From: Myxococcales bacterium
Lineage (GTDB): Bacteria; Myxococcota_A; Polyangia; Polyangiales; Houyiibacteriaceae
NCBI GenBank assembly: GCA_029861865.1
Contig: JAOTYL010000002.1
Span: 434,001 to 498,000 of the forward strand
Length of the DNA stretch: 64,000 bases
Reading direction: 5' to 3'
Under the pieces are notes generated by a model that was given only the letters and a program-made list of their open reading frames with translations, did no database searches and was not told where the DNA came from. A program made the position numbers and the translations under genes. Below are positions 7,935-16,315 of the stretch, piece after piece (position 1 is the stretch's first letter; each line of letters opens with the position of its first letter).

Positions 7935-10900
7935 GTGGCGCGTCAGCCCTTGCTTAGAGGCTTGTTTCAGGTCGCGTTTTTTTACTTAGGCGTCGCGGCG
8001 CTGTGTGTGCCAACCAACGGCCGCGCGCAGCCCACCACGGCCTGTGACTTCATGTGCCTGGACTTTTTTCCGACCTGCAATGAGGTGACTTGCGTGATCG
8101 GCGAAGTTTGTAATGGCACGGCGGCTACCGACTGCATCTTTGGATCGCCCGACTCGGACAGCATACGAGGGCATGGCGATACCGATTGCATTTGCGGCAA
8201 TGATGGCGATGATACCATCTACGGCGGCTCGATTTTGTTTCCACTGGGCGTGGACGCCGGTGACCTGATCGAGGGCGGAGCCGGAAGTGACACGATCTTT
8301 GGCCAACTCGGCGCTGACCAGATCAACGGCAACGACGGCAACGACGTCATCGAAGGCGGCGACGGCGACGACTTCCTCTTTGGCGATGCCGACAACGACG
8401 ATATCTCAGGCGGCGATGGCAACGACACGATAACGGGCGACTCCGGCGCCGACATTCTGCGCGGCGACTCCGGGGACGATACGCTCATCGGTGGCACCGA
8501 AAACGACTTTCTGTTCGGCGGAATCGGCGCGGATAGCCTCACCGGCGGCGGCGGAGACGACAGCCTGAATGGAGAAGGAGGGAACGACCCTCAGCTGGAC
8601 GGTGGCGACGGGAACGACACAATCAGCGGCGGCCCCGGGATTGACAACGCCAATGGCGGCCCGGGGGACGACACGCTCAACGGCGGCGCGGGGGACGACA
8701 CGCTCAACGGCGGCGACGGGACCGACGTCATCAACGGCGGCGACGGCATGGACATCCTCAACGGCGGCGGTGGGCCGGACCGCGTCAACGGAGATGGTGG
8801 GGACGACTTGATCAACGGCAACGCGGATAACGACCGCCTCGATGGTGGGACCGGTATCAACACCGTGAACGGAGGCACGGGCACGGACGTCTGCCTCAAC
8901 TTCACGTTCACCGACTTCACTTGTGAGTTGTTTACGCACGCCACGCTGGATTCGTTCATTTCGTTCGTGGAGCGCCGCTCCGTCGTCGTACGATGGTCGA
9001 CGTCTTCGGAGGCGGGAACCATGGGCTTTCGGGTGCTCCGTGAAGAGGGAGGCGAATGGATGCCGATCCACGACGGCCTACTTCCGGGATTGCTAGCCTC
9101 GCCGCAAGGAGGCATCTACGACCTTCGCGACAACGGGGCGCGGCCCGGTCAACCTCAACAGTATCTCGTCATCGAAGTCGACATCCGGGGAATCGAATCG
9201 GAGCATGGACCCTTCGACGTCGTACCTGACTCCGAGGGCGAGAGCCTCCTCAGCGAAGAAGCGAGATACGGGCGCGAGCCTCATGCGACGGCTTCCGCGG
9301 GACTCGTCCAGAAGTCGCTCGAGTCTGACAAGCAGAGTGCGGGGCAACCTGTGGCGCTCTACTTCGGCGTCGAGCGCACGGGCCTCTACGCCGTCTCCGC
9401 GGCGGAGATCGCCGCTGGGCTTCGGGTGGACGAGTCGGAAGTTCAAGCCTGGATCCAGGCTGGCGAGCTTCGACTGACCGAGGGCGGAGAGAGCGTGGCC
9501 TGGACAGCCGCCGCGGACGGTTCGGAGCTGTCCTTCTTCGGCCTCGAGCGTGAAAGCCTTTACACGACGGAGCGCTTCTATCGTCTTTCGGTCGCCCGCG
9601 GTGACACGATGACCGAGCGCTCGGTGAGCCCCGATACGATCACCGATGGGCTCGTATTCGCGGACACCGTACACCTCGAGGAGAACCTCATTCAAGGCAT
9701 CCTCGTTGCGCAAGATCCCAACGAAGACTACTGGTATTGGCAGCTGGTCACCGCGAGCCCCGACATTCCGACCGACGCGGAAACGTCTTTCGCCCTCGAG
9801 GACGTCGCAGGTGGCGGTAGCCTTCGCGTGCGTCTCCACGGTGTCTCCTACGACCCGCACTCGGTCGACGTATGGGTCAACGGCACATTGCTAGGCACCA
9901 CTCGATTCCTCGGCCTTCAGGCACACGAGGCCGTGTTCGCAATCCCCGATGGCTTGCTCGACACCAACAACAGACTTCGGGTGGCGCCCAGTGAGCCCAG
10001 CGACAGCATATTCTTCCTCGACGCGGCCGATGTCACCTACATGCGTGGCTACGACACCTCGTCTGAAACGCTTCAGTTCCGCGCCGAGCAAGCCGCATCC
10101 GTGGAAATCGGCGGCCTCACAAACGGCGGTACGCGGTTCTTCGACGTGACCGACCCCCAACGGCCAGCCAAGTTGGTGGATGCCGTGATCGGAGCGTCAG
10201 GCGCTCGACTCGCGATCGAACCTGCGATCGAATACTTCGCGGTCGCACCCGGCGAGCTGCTTCGGCCGAGCTCGAGCTGGGCAGACGTCGCATCCGATCT
10301 GCGGAACGCCAACAACCGCGCCGACTACCTGATCATCGCACCGGCCAGTTTCATCGACGAGGTCGAAGAGCTTGCAACCTACCGAGAGACAGACGGGTTC
10401 ATGGTGCGAATCGTCGAGCTTCAGGACATCTTCGACGAGTTTGCCAACGGCTCCCCGAATCCGAATGCCATTCGGGAGTTCCTGCGTTTCGCGAACGAGA
10501 CTTGGACGACCTCGCCCCGCTTCGTCGTGCTCGTCGGCAAGGGGTCGTTCGATTATCGCGAGATACTCGGGCCTGCCATCAACCTATTACCGCCGATCAT
10601 GGCGCTCACCCATGCGGGGATGGCGTCGTCCGACACGAAGTACGCCGACTTCCTCGGCGACGATGGCATGCCCGACGTCGCGATCGGCCGTCTCCCCGTG
10701 ACCTCGGGTGCCGAGCTCAACACAATCGTTCGACAGATCATCGACTACGAGAACGCCTTCGACACCATTGGCAATGGCATCACCCTGTTCGCCGACGCAC
10801 CAGACCCCCAGGGTGACTTCGCCGCAATGCAAGATGACATCGCTGCCCAGCTGCCGGGCATTTGGGAGCCGACAAGCGTGTATCGCTCGCAGTTCGAAGA

Positions 10901-11528
10901 CGTGGAAGCTACGCGGGCCGCTTTCTTCGAGGCGGTGAAACGGAGCCCCCGTGTGGTCAACTACTTCGGCCACTCGGGCATGACCACGCTCGGCAAGAGA
11001 GAACCGCTTTTCGGGGTCGCCGACCTCGAAACGATGACGATCGATGAGACTCAACCGATCTTCGCCGCGATGACGTGCTTGGCATCGCGCTTCGAAGTCC
11101 CCGGCGTGATCTCCCTCGGAGAGGCCCTCCTCGTCGACGAGGAAGCTGCCATCGCAGTGTGGGGGCCCTCAGGGAACTCAGTCAACGAGTACGCGACTCT
11201 CCTGTCGAGCGCATTCCTGGACGAGCTCCATGCCGGTATCGAAACCCGGATCGGCCCCATCATCAACCGGGCGTTCAGCCAGCTGGACGGCATGGAGGAC
11301 GGTCGCGACATGGTCGAGATCTACCATCTGCTCGGTGACCCTGCGCTTCGTGTAGCCAAGGGAGCTGCGCCACCTGATGGAGCTGGCAACGATGGCGACG
11401 GCCCACAACCCCCAATCGACCAACTGACCGAGGGCGGTTGCTCGGTAGGATGGACGAACAGGAACACCGCCGGCGCAACCCTACTCCTAATCGGACTAGC
11501 CCTCCTGATCAGACGACGGCGACACTGA
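7935..11528 (+). CDS. Secreted RTX-repeat and peptidase C25 protein with MYXO-CTERM tail
   Basis: 1197 aa from GTG 7935, which has GAGGAG 8 bases upstream and gives a normal signal peptide ending near NGRAQ. An ATG at 7860 in the same frame lacks a Shine-Dalgarno sequence and would add a second hydrophobic segment. Residues about 70-320 are Gly/Asp nonapeptide repeats (GGDGNDTI type), the calcium-binding RTX fold. The C-terminal half matches peptidase family C25 (gingipain-like), with candidate catalytic His1013 in YFGHSG and Cys1048 in MTCLAS. The end has Gly-Gly-Cys1169, a hydrophobic helix and RRRRH, the MYXO-CTERM layout for sorting to the cell surface. Proteolytic activity is inferred. 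The stop lies inside a hexamer array. Confidence 0.85.
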   Translation: MARQPLLRGLFQVAFFYLGVAALCVPTNGRAQPTTACDFMCLDFFPTCNEVTCVIGEVCNGTAATDCIFGSPDSDSIRGHGDTDCICGNDGDDTIYGGSILFPLGVDAGDLIEGGAGSDTIFGQLGADQINGNDGNDVIEGGDGDDFLFGDADNDDISGGDGNDTITGDSGADILRGDSGDDTLIGGTENDFLFGGIGADSLTGGGGDDSLNGEGGNDPQLDGGDGNDTISGGPGIDNANGGPGDDTLNGGAGDDTLNGGDGTDVINGGDGMDILNGGGGPDRVNGDGGDDLINGNADNDRLDGGTGINTVNGGTGTDVCLNFTFTDFTCELFTHATLDSFISFVERRSVVVRWSTSSEAGTMGFRVLREEGGEWMPIHDGLLPGLLASPQGGIYDLRDNGARPGQPQQYLVIEVDIRGIESEHGPFDVVPDSEGESLLSEEARYGREPHATASAGLVQKSLESDKQSAGQPVALYFGVERTGLYAVSAAEIAAGLRVDESEVQAWIQAGELRLTEGGESVAWTAAADGSELSFFGLERESLYTTERFYRLSVARGDTMTERSVSPDTITDGLVFADTVHLEENLIQGILVAQDPNEDYWYWQLVTASPDIPTDAETSFALEDVAGGGSLRVRLHGVSYDPHSVDVWVNGTLLGTTRFLGLQAHEAVFAIPDGLLDTNNRLRVAPSEPSDSIFFLDAADVTYMRGYDTSSETLQFRAEQAASVEIGGLTNGGTRFFDVTDPQRPAKLVDAVIGASGARLAIEPAIEYFAVAPGELLRPSSSWADVASDLRNANNRADYLIIAPASFIDEVEELATYRETDGFMVRIVELQDIFDEFANGSPNPNAIREFLRFANETWTTSPRFVVLVGKGSFDYREILGPAINLLPPIMALTHAGMASSDTKYADFLGDDGMPDVAIGRLPVTSGAELNTIVRQIIDYENAFDTIGNGITLFADAPDPQGDFAAMQDDIAAQLPGIWEPTSVYRSQFEDVEATRAAFFEAVKRSPRVVNYFGHSGMTTLGKREPLFGVADLETMTIDETQPIFAAMTCLASRFEVPGVISLGEALLVDEEAAIAVWGPSGNSVNEYATLLSSAFLDELHAGIETRIGPIINRAFSQLDGMEDGRDMVEIYHLLGDPALRVAKGAAPPDGAGNDGDGPQPPIDQLTEGGCSVGWTNRNTAGATLLLIGLALLIRRRRH

Positions 11529-11598
11529 CACTGGCACCGTCGCTGACGCTGACACTGGCGCTGACACTGGCGCTGACACTGGCACTGTCGCTGACACT
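11521..11598 (+). repeat. Hexamer tandem array B (straddles a stop codon)
   Basis: Thirteen 6-bp units such as GACACT, GGCACT, GGCGCT and GTCGCT. The array begins 8 bases before the end of the C25 gene and supplies its TGA stop. It shares the dodecamer GGCACCGTCGCT with the array at 63789-63818. Confidence 0.9.
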
Positions 11599-11612
11599 GC
11601 TCACAAGGAGTA

Positions 11613-11746
11613 GGTGACCCGGCCCGCGGCGCGGGATGGGCAGCACAGCGATGGGGAGGAGCCCGCGTAAGGATCCATAATTATCCGCAAGGGCGACCGG
11701 GGCCCCATCGCGAGCACGCCCGTGCCGTGTCGCGGGCCGGGTCACC
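11613..11746. repeat. 134-bp element bounded by 16-bp perfect inverted repeats
   Basis: Arms at 11613-11628 (GGTGACCCGGCCCGCG) and 11731-11746 are exact reverse complements, 102 bases apart. Inside, a second exact pair (GCGATGGGG / CCCCATCGC) is nested, and near the centre GGAT and ATCC face each other. The whole could fold into a long stem or cruciform. It lies between convergent genes, so it may be a bidirectional terminator, although it has no T-run. The terminal inverted repeats also suit a small non-autonomous mobile element (MITE). No target-site duplication is obvious at the ends. Confidence 0.75.
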
Positions 11747-11758
11747 GGTTGACGGAGC

Positions 11759-13138
11759 CTAGATCCCCGCCAGCGTCATCGACGAGACCCGGAATGTCGG
11801 CGACGTGATCGCGGTCCTGTAGTCTAGATCGTTTGCCACGGCGTCGATCCGTTGCAGGATCTGGTCGAGGTTCAGCGAGATCGTCACCTCGGAGACAGGC
11901 TCGCAGAGCTCACCGTCTCGAATCAGAAAACCCGATGCGCCGCGGCTGAAGTCGCCTGTCACTGCGTTGAAGCCGAAACCCATCATGCCGGTCACGTAGA
12001 GGCCATGCTTGGTGTCGGCGATGAGCTCTTGACGCGATTGGGAGCCCGCCTCGAGAACGAAGTTGCTGGTCGAAGACGAGATCCCTCCGGCAGGAGACCG
12101 TGAGGCACTGGCGGTGCTCTTCAGGCCGAGCTTTCGGGCGCTGTACGTGTCCATCAGGTACGTCCTGAGCACCCCACCCTCGACGACCACGTTGCGGCGC
12201 GACAGCAATCCCTCTCCATCGAACCCTCGCGAGCCGGGAGCTCGCGGCAACAGTGGATCATCGGCGATCGCCACGAGATCGCTTGCCACCTTGGAGCCGA
12301 CTCGGTCGACGAGATAGGAGCTCTTTCGCCAGATCCCGCCGCCGAGAACGCAGCCCGCAAACAGCCCGACGATAGACCGAGCGGCGTCTCGATCGAACAC
12401 GACGGGAAGCTCTTGTGTCGGAAGCTTGGTGGCGCCCAGCTGTGCAACGGTGCGACGCGCGGCCTCTCGGCCGACTTTGTTGCTGTCTTCCAGGTCGGCG
12501 TAGTGTCGCGAGGCTGACCAATAGTACCCACTCCGCTTCTTGCCTCCTTCATCGTCTGCCACGGGATTGACCACAACCGACGCGTACGTTCCGCGGTCGC
12601 CCCCTGCGAAGCCACCGCTGGTCACGAGCGCGCTGAAGCCCGCCGCTCGGCTGAACGACGCCCCCTCGCTATTCGTGATACGCGGATCGAGCTCGAAGGC
12701 GGAACGCTCGCCGCGGAGCGCCAGCTCGAGCGCTTCATCGGCAGCCACCCGGCTCACGGCGTCGTCGAAGGTATCCAACTCCGCCCACGCGGTGGGAGAC
12801 GAGAGCTCGGAGGGATCCGGCGGCCCGGCGAATTCGTCCGCTTCGCTGAGTCGAGCGAGCTCCATGGCGTCCTCGATCAGCATGCGTTGCCCCGCTGGGC
12901 TCAAATCGCTGGTGTACGTCGAGGCGACGCGCTGCCCGACCATGACGCGAAGGCCGAGTGCGCGCGATCTCGCTTCCTCGACCAGCTCTGGCTCACGAAT
13001 GCGAACCTTGACCGAAAGGTGCGAGCCGTCATGGACGCTGGCTTCGGCAACGTTGGCGCCCGCCCCGAGTGCGCGCTCCACGACGGAACGCCCGAGATCG
13101 ATCAGCACTGCTGGATCTTCGCCAGCCTTTTTGAACAT
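11759..13138 (-). CDS. pmbA: Metalloprotease accessory subunit TldE/PmbA
   Basis: 459 aa. TldE forms a heterodimer with TldD that degrades or trims unstructured peptides; TldE itself lacks the zinc motif, and none is seen here. The family fold is clear: the N-terminal SVHDGSHLSVKVR region, the Gly-rich VLGGGIWRKSSYLVDRVG segment and the C-terminal GMMGFGFNAVTGDFSRGASG motif. The start is the ATG at 13138, which overlaps the tldD stop (TGATG); the frame is open further upstream, but that would run into tldD. Confidence 0.92.
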   Translation of the reverse strand: MFKKAGEDPAVLIDLGRSVVERALGAGANVAEASVHDGSHLSVKVRIREPELVEEARSRALGLRVMVGQRVASTYTSDLSPAGQRMLIEDAMELARLSEADEFAGPPDPSELSSPTAWAELDTFDDAVSRVAADEALELALRGERSAFELDPRITNSEGASFSRAAGFSALVTSGGFAGGDRGTYASVVVNPVADDEGGKKRSGYYWSASRHYADLEDSNKVGREAARRTVAQLGATKLPTQELPVVFDRDAARSIVGLFAGCVLGGGIWRKSSYLVDRVGSKVASDLVAIADDPLLPRAPGSRGFDGEGLLSRRNVVVEGGVLRTYLMDTYSARKLGLKSTASASRSPAGGISSSTSNFVLEAGSQSRQELIADTKHGLYVTGMMGFGFNAVTGDFSRGASGFLIRDGELCEPVSEVTISLNLDQILQRIDAVANDLDYRTAITSPTFRVSSMTLAGI

Positions 13139-14580
13139 CAACCCGTCACCTGAGTGCCACCGACTGTCATCGAGGAAATCTTGATGGTCGGACAGCCGAC
13201 CCCGACCGGCACGGATTGTCCTTCCTTGCCGCACGTCCAGATCCCATCCGAGACCTCGAAGTCGCTTCCCAGCATGACGACTCGACGCATGGCCTCTGGA
13301 CCGTTACCGATCAGGTTCACGCCCTTGAGCGGCGCGGTGATCTTGCCGTCTTCGATGAGGTATCCCTCGGTCAACGAGAACACGAAGTCCCCATTCGAGA
13401 TGTCCACCTGCCCGCCACCGAATCGCTTGGCGTAGACCCCTCGGCTCACACTGCGAACGATGTCTTCTGGCGCGTCTTTCCCTCCAAGGAGCATCGTGTT
13501 GGTCATGCGAGGCATGGGATGGGATCGAAAGCTCTGCCTCCTGCCGTGCCCGTCGGGGGCGGTTCCGAAGAAGTCAGCGCTGTGTCGATCTTGCATGTAG
13601 CCGCACAAGATGCCCTCCTCGATGAGCACCGATCGCGTCGGCAGCTGACCCTCGTCATCCACGTTGATCGACCCACGCGAGCCCTGAAGCGATGCGTCGT
13701 CCACGACTGTGCAAAGCTCGCTCGCCACTTCCTGGCCCACCTGATCGGTGTAGTTGCTCGTCTTCTTCCGGTTGAAATCCGCCTCGAGCCCGTGGCCGAC
13801 CGCCTCGTGGAGCAGGATCCCGCTATCGCCAGGGGCCAATACGACATCCATCTCGCCGGCGGGAGCCTCTCGGGCATCGAGCATGACGAGAGCCTGGCGT
13901 ACAGCTTCCTCTGCGTGCCACTCGGGACTGGTGTCTTCGAAATAGTCGAGGCCCACCCGACCGCCGCCGCCAGACGAGCCGGATTGACGTTGGCCGCCGT
14001 CTTCTACGATGACGCGAACACCGAAACGAATCAGGGGTTGCCTGTCACGCGCCATGTGACCGAGGCTGTTCGCGATCAGGATCTCTCGAACGCTTTCGCT
14101 GAACGAAGCGTCGACTCGCACGACGCGCGGATCGCTCCTGCGTGCCGCAAGGTCTGCTCGCTCGAGTAGTGCCTTCTTGGTGGCTCCGTCGACGTCGAGC
14201 GACTCTGCAGCCACCGGATAACGGTTCGGAGTATCGCGCAGAGTGACTTCGAGCGGTGCGACCGGCCGGTTTCCGGATGCGATCTGGGCAGCGGTCTCGG
14301 CCGCCCGCTTCATCGTGTCATAAGCGAAGTCCTCGCAGTAGGCGTAGCCGGTTGCATCGCCCTTCATAACCCGCACCCCGAGGCCCATGGAGACCGCGCG
14401 ACGAGCGGACTTCAGAATCTGTTCGTCGTACGCATAGCTTCCGCTCACCGAGTACTCGAAGAATAGATCGGCGTAGTCGCCTCCTTGGCCGAGTGCGACG
14501 CGAAGAAGACGCTGAGCCACGTCCCCGTCGATCGCGTGAGAGCCCCCTTGGCCAAACGGTGCGTGATAGCGGCCTGTCAT
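13138..14580 (-). CDS. tldD: Metalloprotease catalytic subunit TldD
   Basis: 480 aa. It carries the family zinc-binding motif HEAVGHGLEADF (His258, Glu259, His263). The N-terminal GGDYADLFFE and C-terminal GYLIEDGKI and MTVGGT elements are also typical. With TldE it acts on peptides such as microcin precursors or CcdA in other bacteria; no precursor peptide gene is visible nearby. The gene is coupled to pmbA through TGATG. It has ordinary codon use for the window. Confidence 0.95.
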   Translation of the reverse strand: MTGRYHAPFGQGGSHAIDGDVAQRLLRVALGQGGDYADLFFEYSVSGSYAYDEQILKSARRAVSMGLGVRVMKGDATGYAYCEDFAYDTMKRAAETAAQIASGNRPVAPLEVTLRDTPNRYPVAAESLDVDGATKKALLERADLAARRSDPRVVRVDASFSESVREILIANSLGHMARDRQPLIRFGVRVIVEDGGQRQSGSSGGGGRVGLDYFEDTSPEWHAEEAVRQALVMLDAREAPAGEMDVVLAPGDSGILLHEAVGHGLEADFNRKKTSNYTDQVGQEVASELCTVVDDASLQGSRGSINVDDEGQLPTRSVLIEEGILCGYMQDRHSADFFGTAPDGHGRRQSFRSHPMPRMTNTMLLGGKDAPEDIVRSVSRGVYAKRFGGGQVDISNGDFVFSLTEGYLIEDGKITAPLKGVNLIGNGPEAMRRVVMLGSDFEVSDGIWTCGKEGQSVPVGVGCPTIKISSMTVGGTQVTG

Positions 14581-14625
14581 CGACTGAGCAGGACTCTAGG
14601 GCTCGGGCCCTCAACTGGCCAGCTT

Positions 14626-15750
14626 CTAGCGATCGAACGTGTCAATTACCGTATCGATGATGCGGGCTTGGCGCGCCTCTCCGAGCCCCGAGAAGATCGG
14701 GAGCGCCAACACCTCCTCGCTGGCGTTTTCCGCTACGGGAAGCGACCCAACCGCGTAGCCGAGGTAGGCAAAGCATTCCTGTCGGTGGAGTGGCACCGGA
14801 TAGTAGATCGCCGTCGCGATTTTGTGTCGTTTCAGATTGGTTTGAAGCGCATCTCGCTGCGAGGTGCGAATGACGTACTGATTGTAAATGTGACCCTCGA
14901 AGCGTCGCACAGGAGTGCGCAACAGGCTTGGGTCGAGCCTCGCAGCGGCGAAGGCCGCGTCATATCGATCGGCGTTCTGACGCCGAACCGAGGTCCATCC
15001 TTCGAGGGCGGGGAGCTTCACCCGGAGGAGCGCGGCCTGAAGCGCATCGAGGCGAAAGTTTCCGCCGACCACGGCGTGATAGTACTTCGGCTTGCTTCCG
15101 TGCGCGCGAATCACACGGGCCTTGTCGGCGAGATCGGCATCGTTGGTCGTGACGAGGCCGCCGTCGCCAAAGCCTCCGAGGTTCTTGGATGGGAAGAACG
15201 AGAAGCACCCATAGGCGCCCAAGCCCCCGACCGGACCTGCGGGGCTCCTGGTCCCTATCGCCTGCGCCGCATCCTCGATCAACGGCAGTTGGTGCTTTGC
15301 TGCGATCTCCCTCAACGCACGCATGTCACATGCTTGTCCGAAAAGATGCACCGGTAGAATCGCTTTGGTGCGTTCGGTCACGGAAGCTTCGACCTGTTCA
15401 ACATCGATATTGAACGTGTCTGGTCGGATGTCGACGAACACGGGCTTGGCTCCGACTCGAGCGATGCATCCAGCGGTAGCGAAGAACGAGAAAGGCGTCG
15501 TGATCACCTCGTCGCCTGCTCCGATGCCGAGCGCCATCAGAGCCACTAGCAGCGCGTCGGTTCCGCTCGATACGCCGATCGCGTGCTCGACTCCGATGTA
15601 CTTCGCGACTTCTCGCTCGAACGCCTCGACCTCCGGCCCGAGAATGTATCGTCCGGAACGAATGACCTCGGCTGCCTTGTCGATCAAGCGCTGCATCAGC
15701 GGCCCGTTTTGGGCCGCAACATCCAACATCGGTATTTGCTCTTCAGGCAC
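14626..15750 (-). CDS. wbpE: WbpE-type sugar-nucleotide aminotransferase (DegT/DnrJ/EryC1)
   Basis: 374 aa from GTG 15750. This is a PLP-dependent transaminase. The cofactor lysine is in FFPSKNLGGFGDGG, preceded by the LPLIEDAAQAIG aspartate region. Other matches include SSGTDALLVAL and YYPVPLHRQECF. It starts like the family (IPMLDVAAQNG); ATG 15729 is the alternative start. It overlaps the preceding acetyltransferase gene by 8 bases. With its two upstream partners it fits conversion of UDP-GlcNAc-uronate to UDP-GlcNAc(3NAc)A; the exact sugar is inferred from gene order. Confidence 0.88.
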   Translation of the reverse strand: MPEEQIPMLDVAAQNGPLMQRLIDKAAEVIRSGRYILGPEVEAFEREVAKYIGVEHAIGVSSGTDALLVALMALGIGAGDEVITTPFSFFATAGCIARVGAKPVFVDIRPDTFNIDVEQVEASVTERTKAILPVHLFGQACDMRALREIAAKHQLPLIEDAAQAIGTRSPAGPVGGLGAYGCFSFFPSKNLGGFGDGGLVTTNDADLADKARVIRAHGSKPKYYHAVVGGNFRLDALQAALLRVKLPALEGWTSVRRQNADRYDAAFAAARLDPSLLRTPVRRFEGHIYNQYVIRTSQRDALQTNLKRHKIATAIYYPVPLHRQECFAYLGYAVGSLPVAENASEEVLALPIFSGLGEARQARIIDTVIDTFDR

Positions 15751-16315
15751 GACTCTCCACACGCTCGCAAGAGTGCTCGGTGATTCGATATCGGTCCCCG
15801 CATCGCACACACACCCCGTCGCGTCCGAGAACCTCTCCGCAGCGACATGCCCATGCGGTCCGCCGCGCGGGGTTGCCGACGACGACCGCATGGGGTGCTA
15901 CGTCTTTCGTGACCACGCTTCCAGCGCCGATCAAAGCGTACTCGCCGAGCTCATGACCGCAAACGATGGTGGCATTGGCACCGACCGTCACCCCTCGACA
16001 AACCTTGGTAGGCGCAAACTCCTCTTTGCGCTCCACGTGCGCGCGGGGGGTCAACACGTTGGTGAAGACACTGCTCGGACCGAGGAATACATCGTCGTCG
16101 ATCGTTACCCCGGCATATACCGAAACGTTGTTTTGAATCTTGACCCCGCTCCCGATCTGCACGCCCCGCCCAACGAATACGTTCTGCCCGAGGACACTTC
16201 GCCCGCCAATCCGGGCTCCGCGAGACACATGTGTGAAGTGCCAAATCCGAACGTCTTGGTCGAGCTGTACCTCGTCGTCGATGACGGCGGTCTCGTGAAC
16301 GAAGGGCTCGGCCAT
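15743..16315 (-). CDS. wbpD: WbpD-type sugar-nucleotide N-acetyltransferase (hexapeptide repeat)
   Basis: 190 aa, close to WbpD (about 192). Left-handed beta-helix hexapeptide repeats run through most of the protein (VQIGSGVKIQNNVSVY and YALIGAGSVVTKDV are clear). The C-terminus has a small zinc-ribbon-like CxC..CxxC tail (CRCGEVLGRDGVCVRCG). It would acetylate the 3-amino sugar made by the aminotransferase. ATG 16315 overlaps the oxidoreductase stop (TGATG); an in-frame ATG far upstream would lie inside that gene and is rejected. Confidence 0.88.
   Translation of the reverse strand: MAEPFVHETAVIDDEVQLDQDVRIWHFTHVSRGARIGGRSVLGQNVFVGRGVQIGSGVKIQNNVSVYAGVTIDDDVFLGPSSVFTNVLTPRAHVERKEEFAPTKVCRGVTVGANATIVCGHELGEYALIGAGSVVTKDVAPHAVVVGNPARRTAWACRCGEVLGRDGVCVRCGDRYRITEHSCERVESRA

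Noticed and set aside
8140-8890. DNA tandem repeat in the RTX block
   Set aside because: The periodicity comes from the Gly/Asp nonapeptides of the protein and varies at codon level; explained by the RTX fold.
11509-11745. 78-residue frame on the minus strand over array B and the inverted repeat
   Set aside because: It is formed by the repeats themselves and has no start signal or family match.
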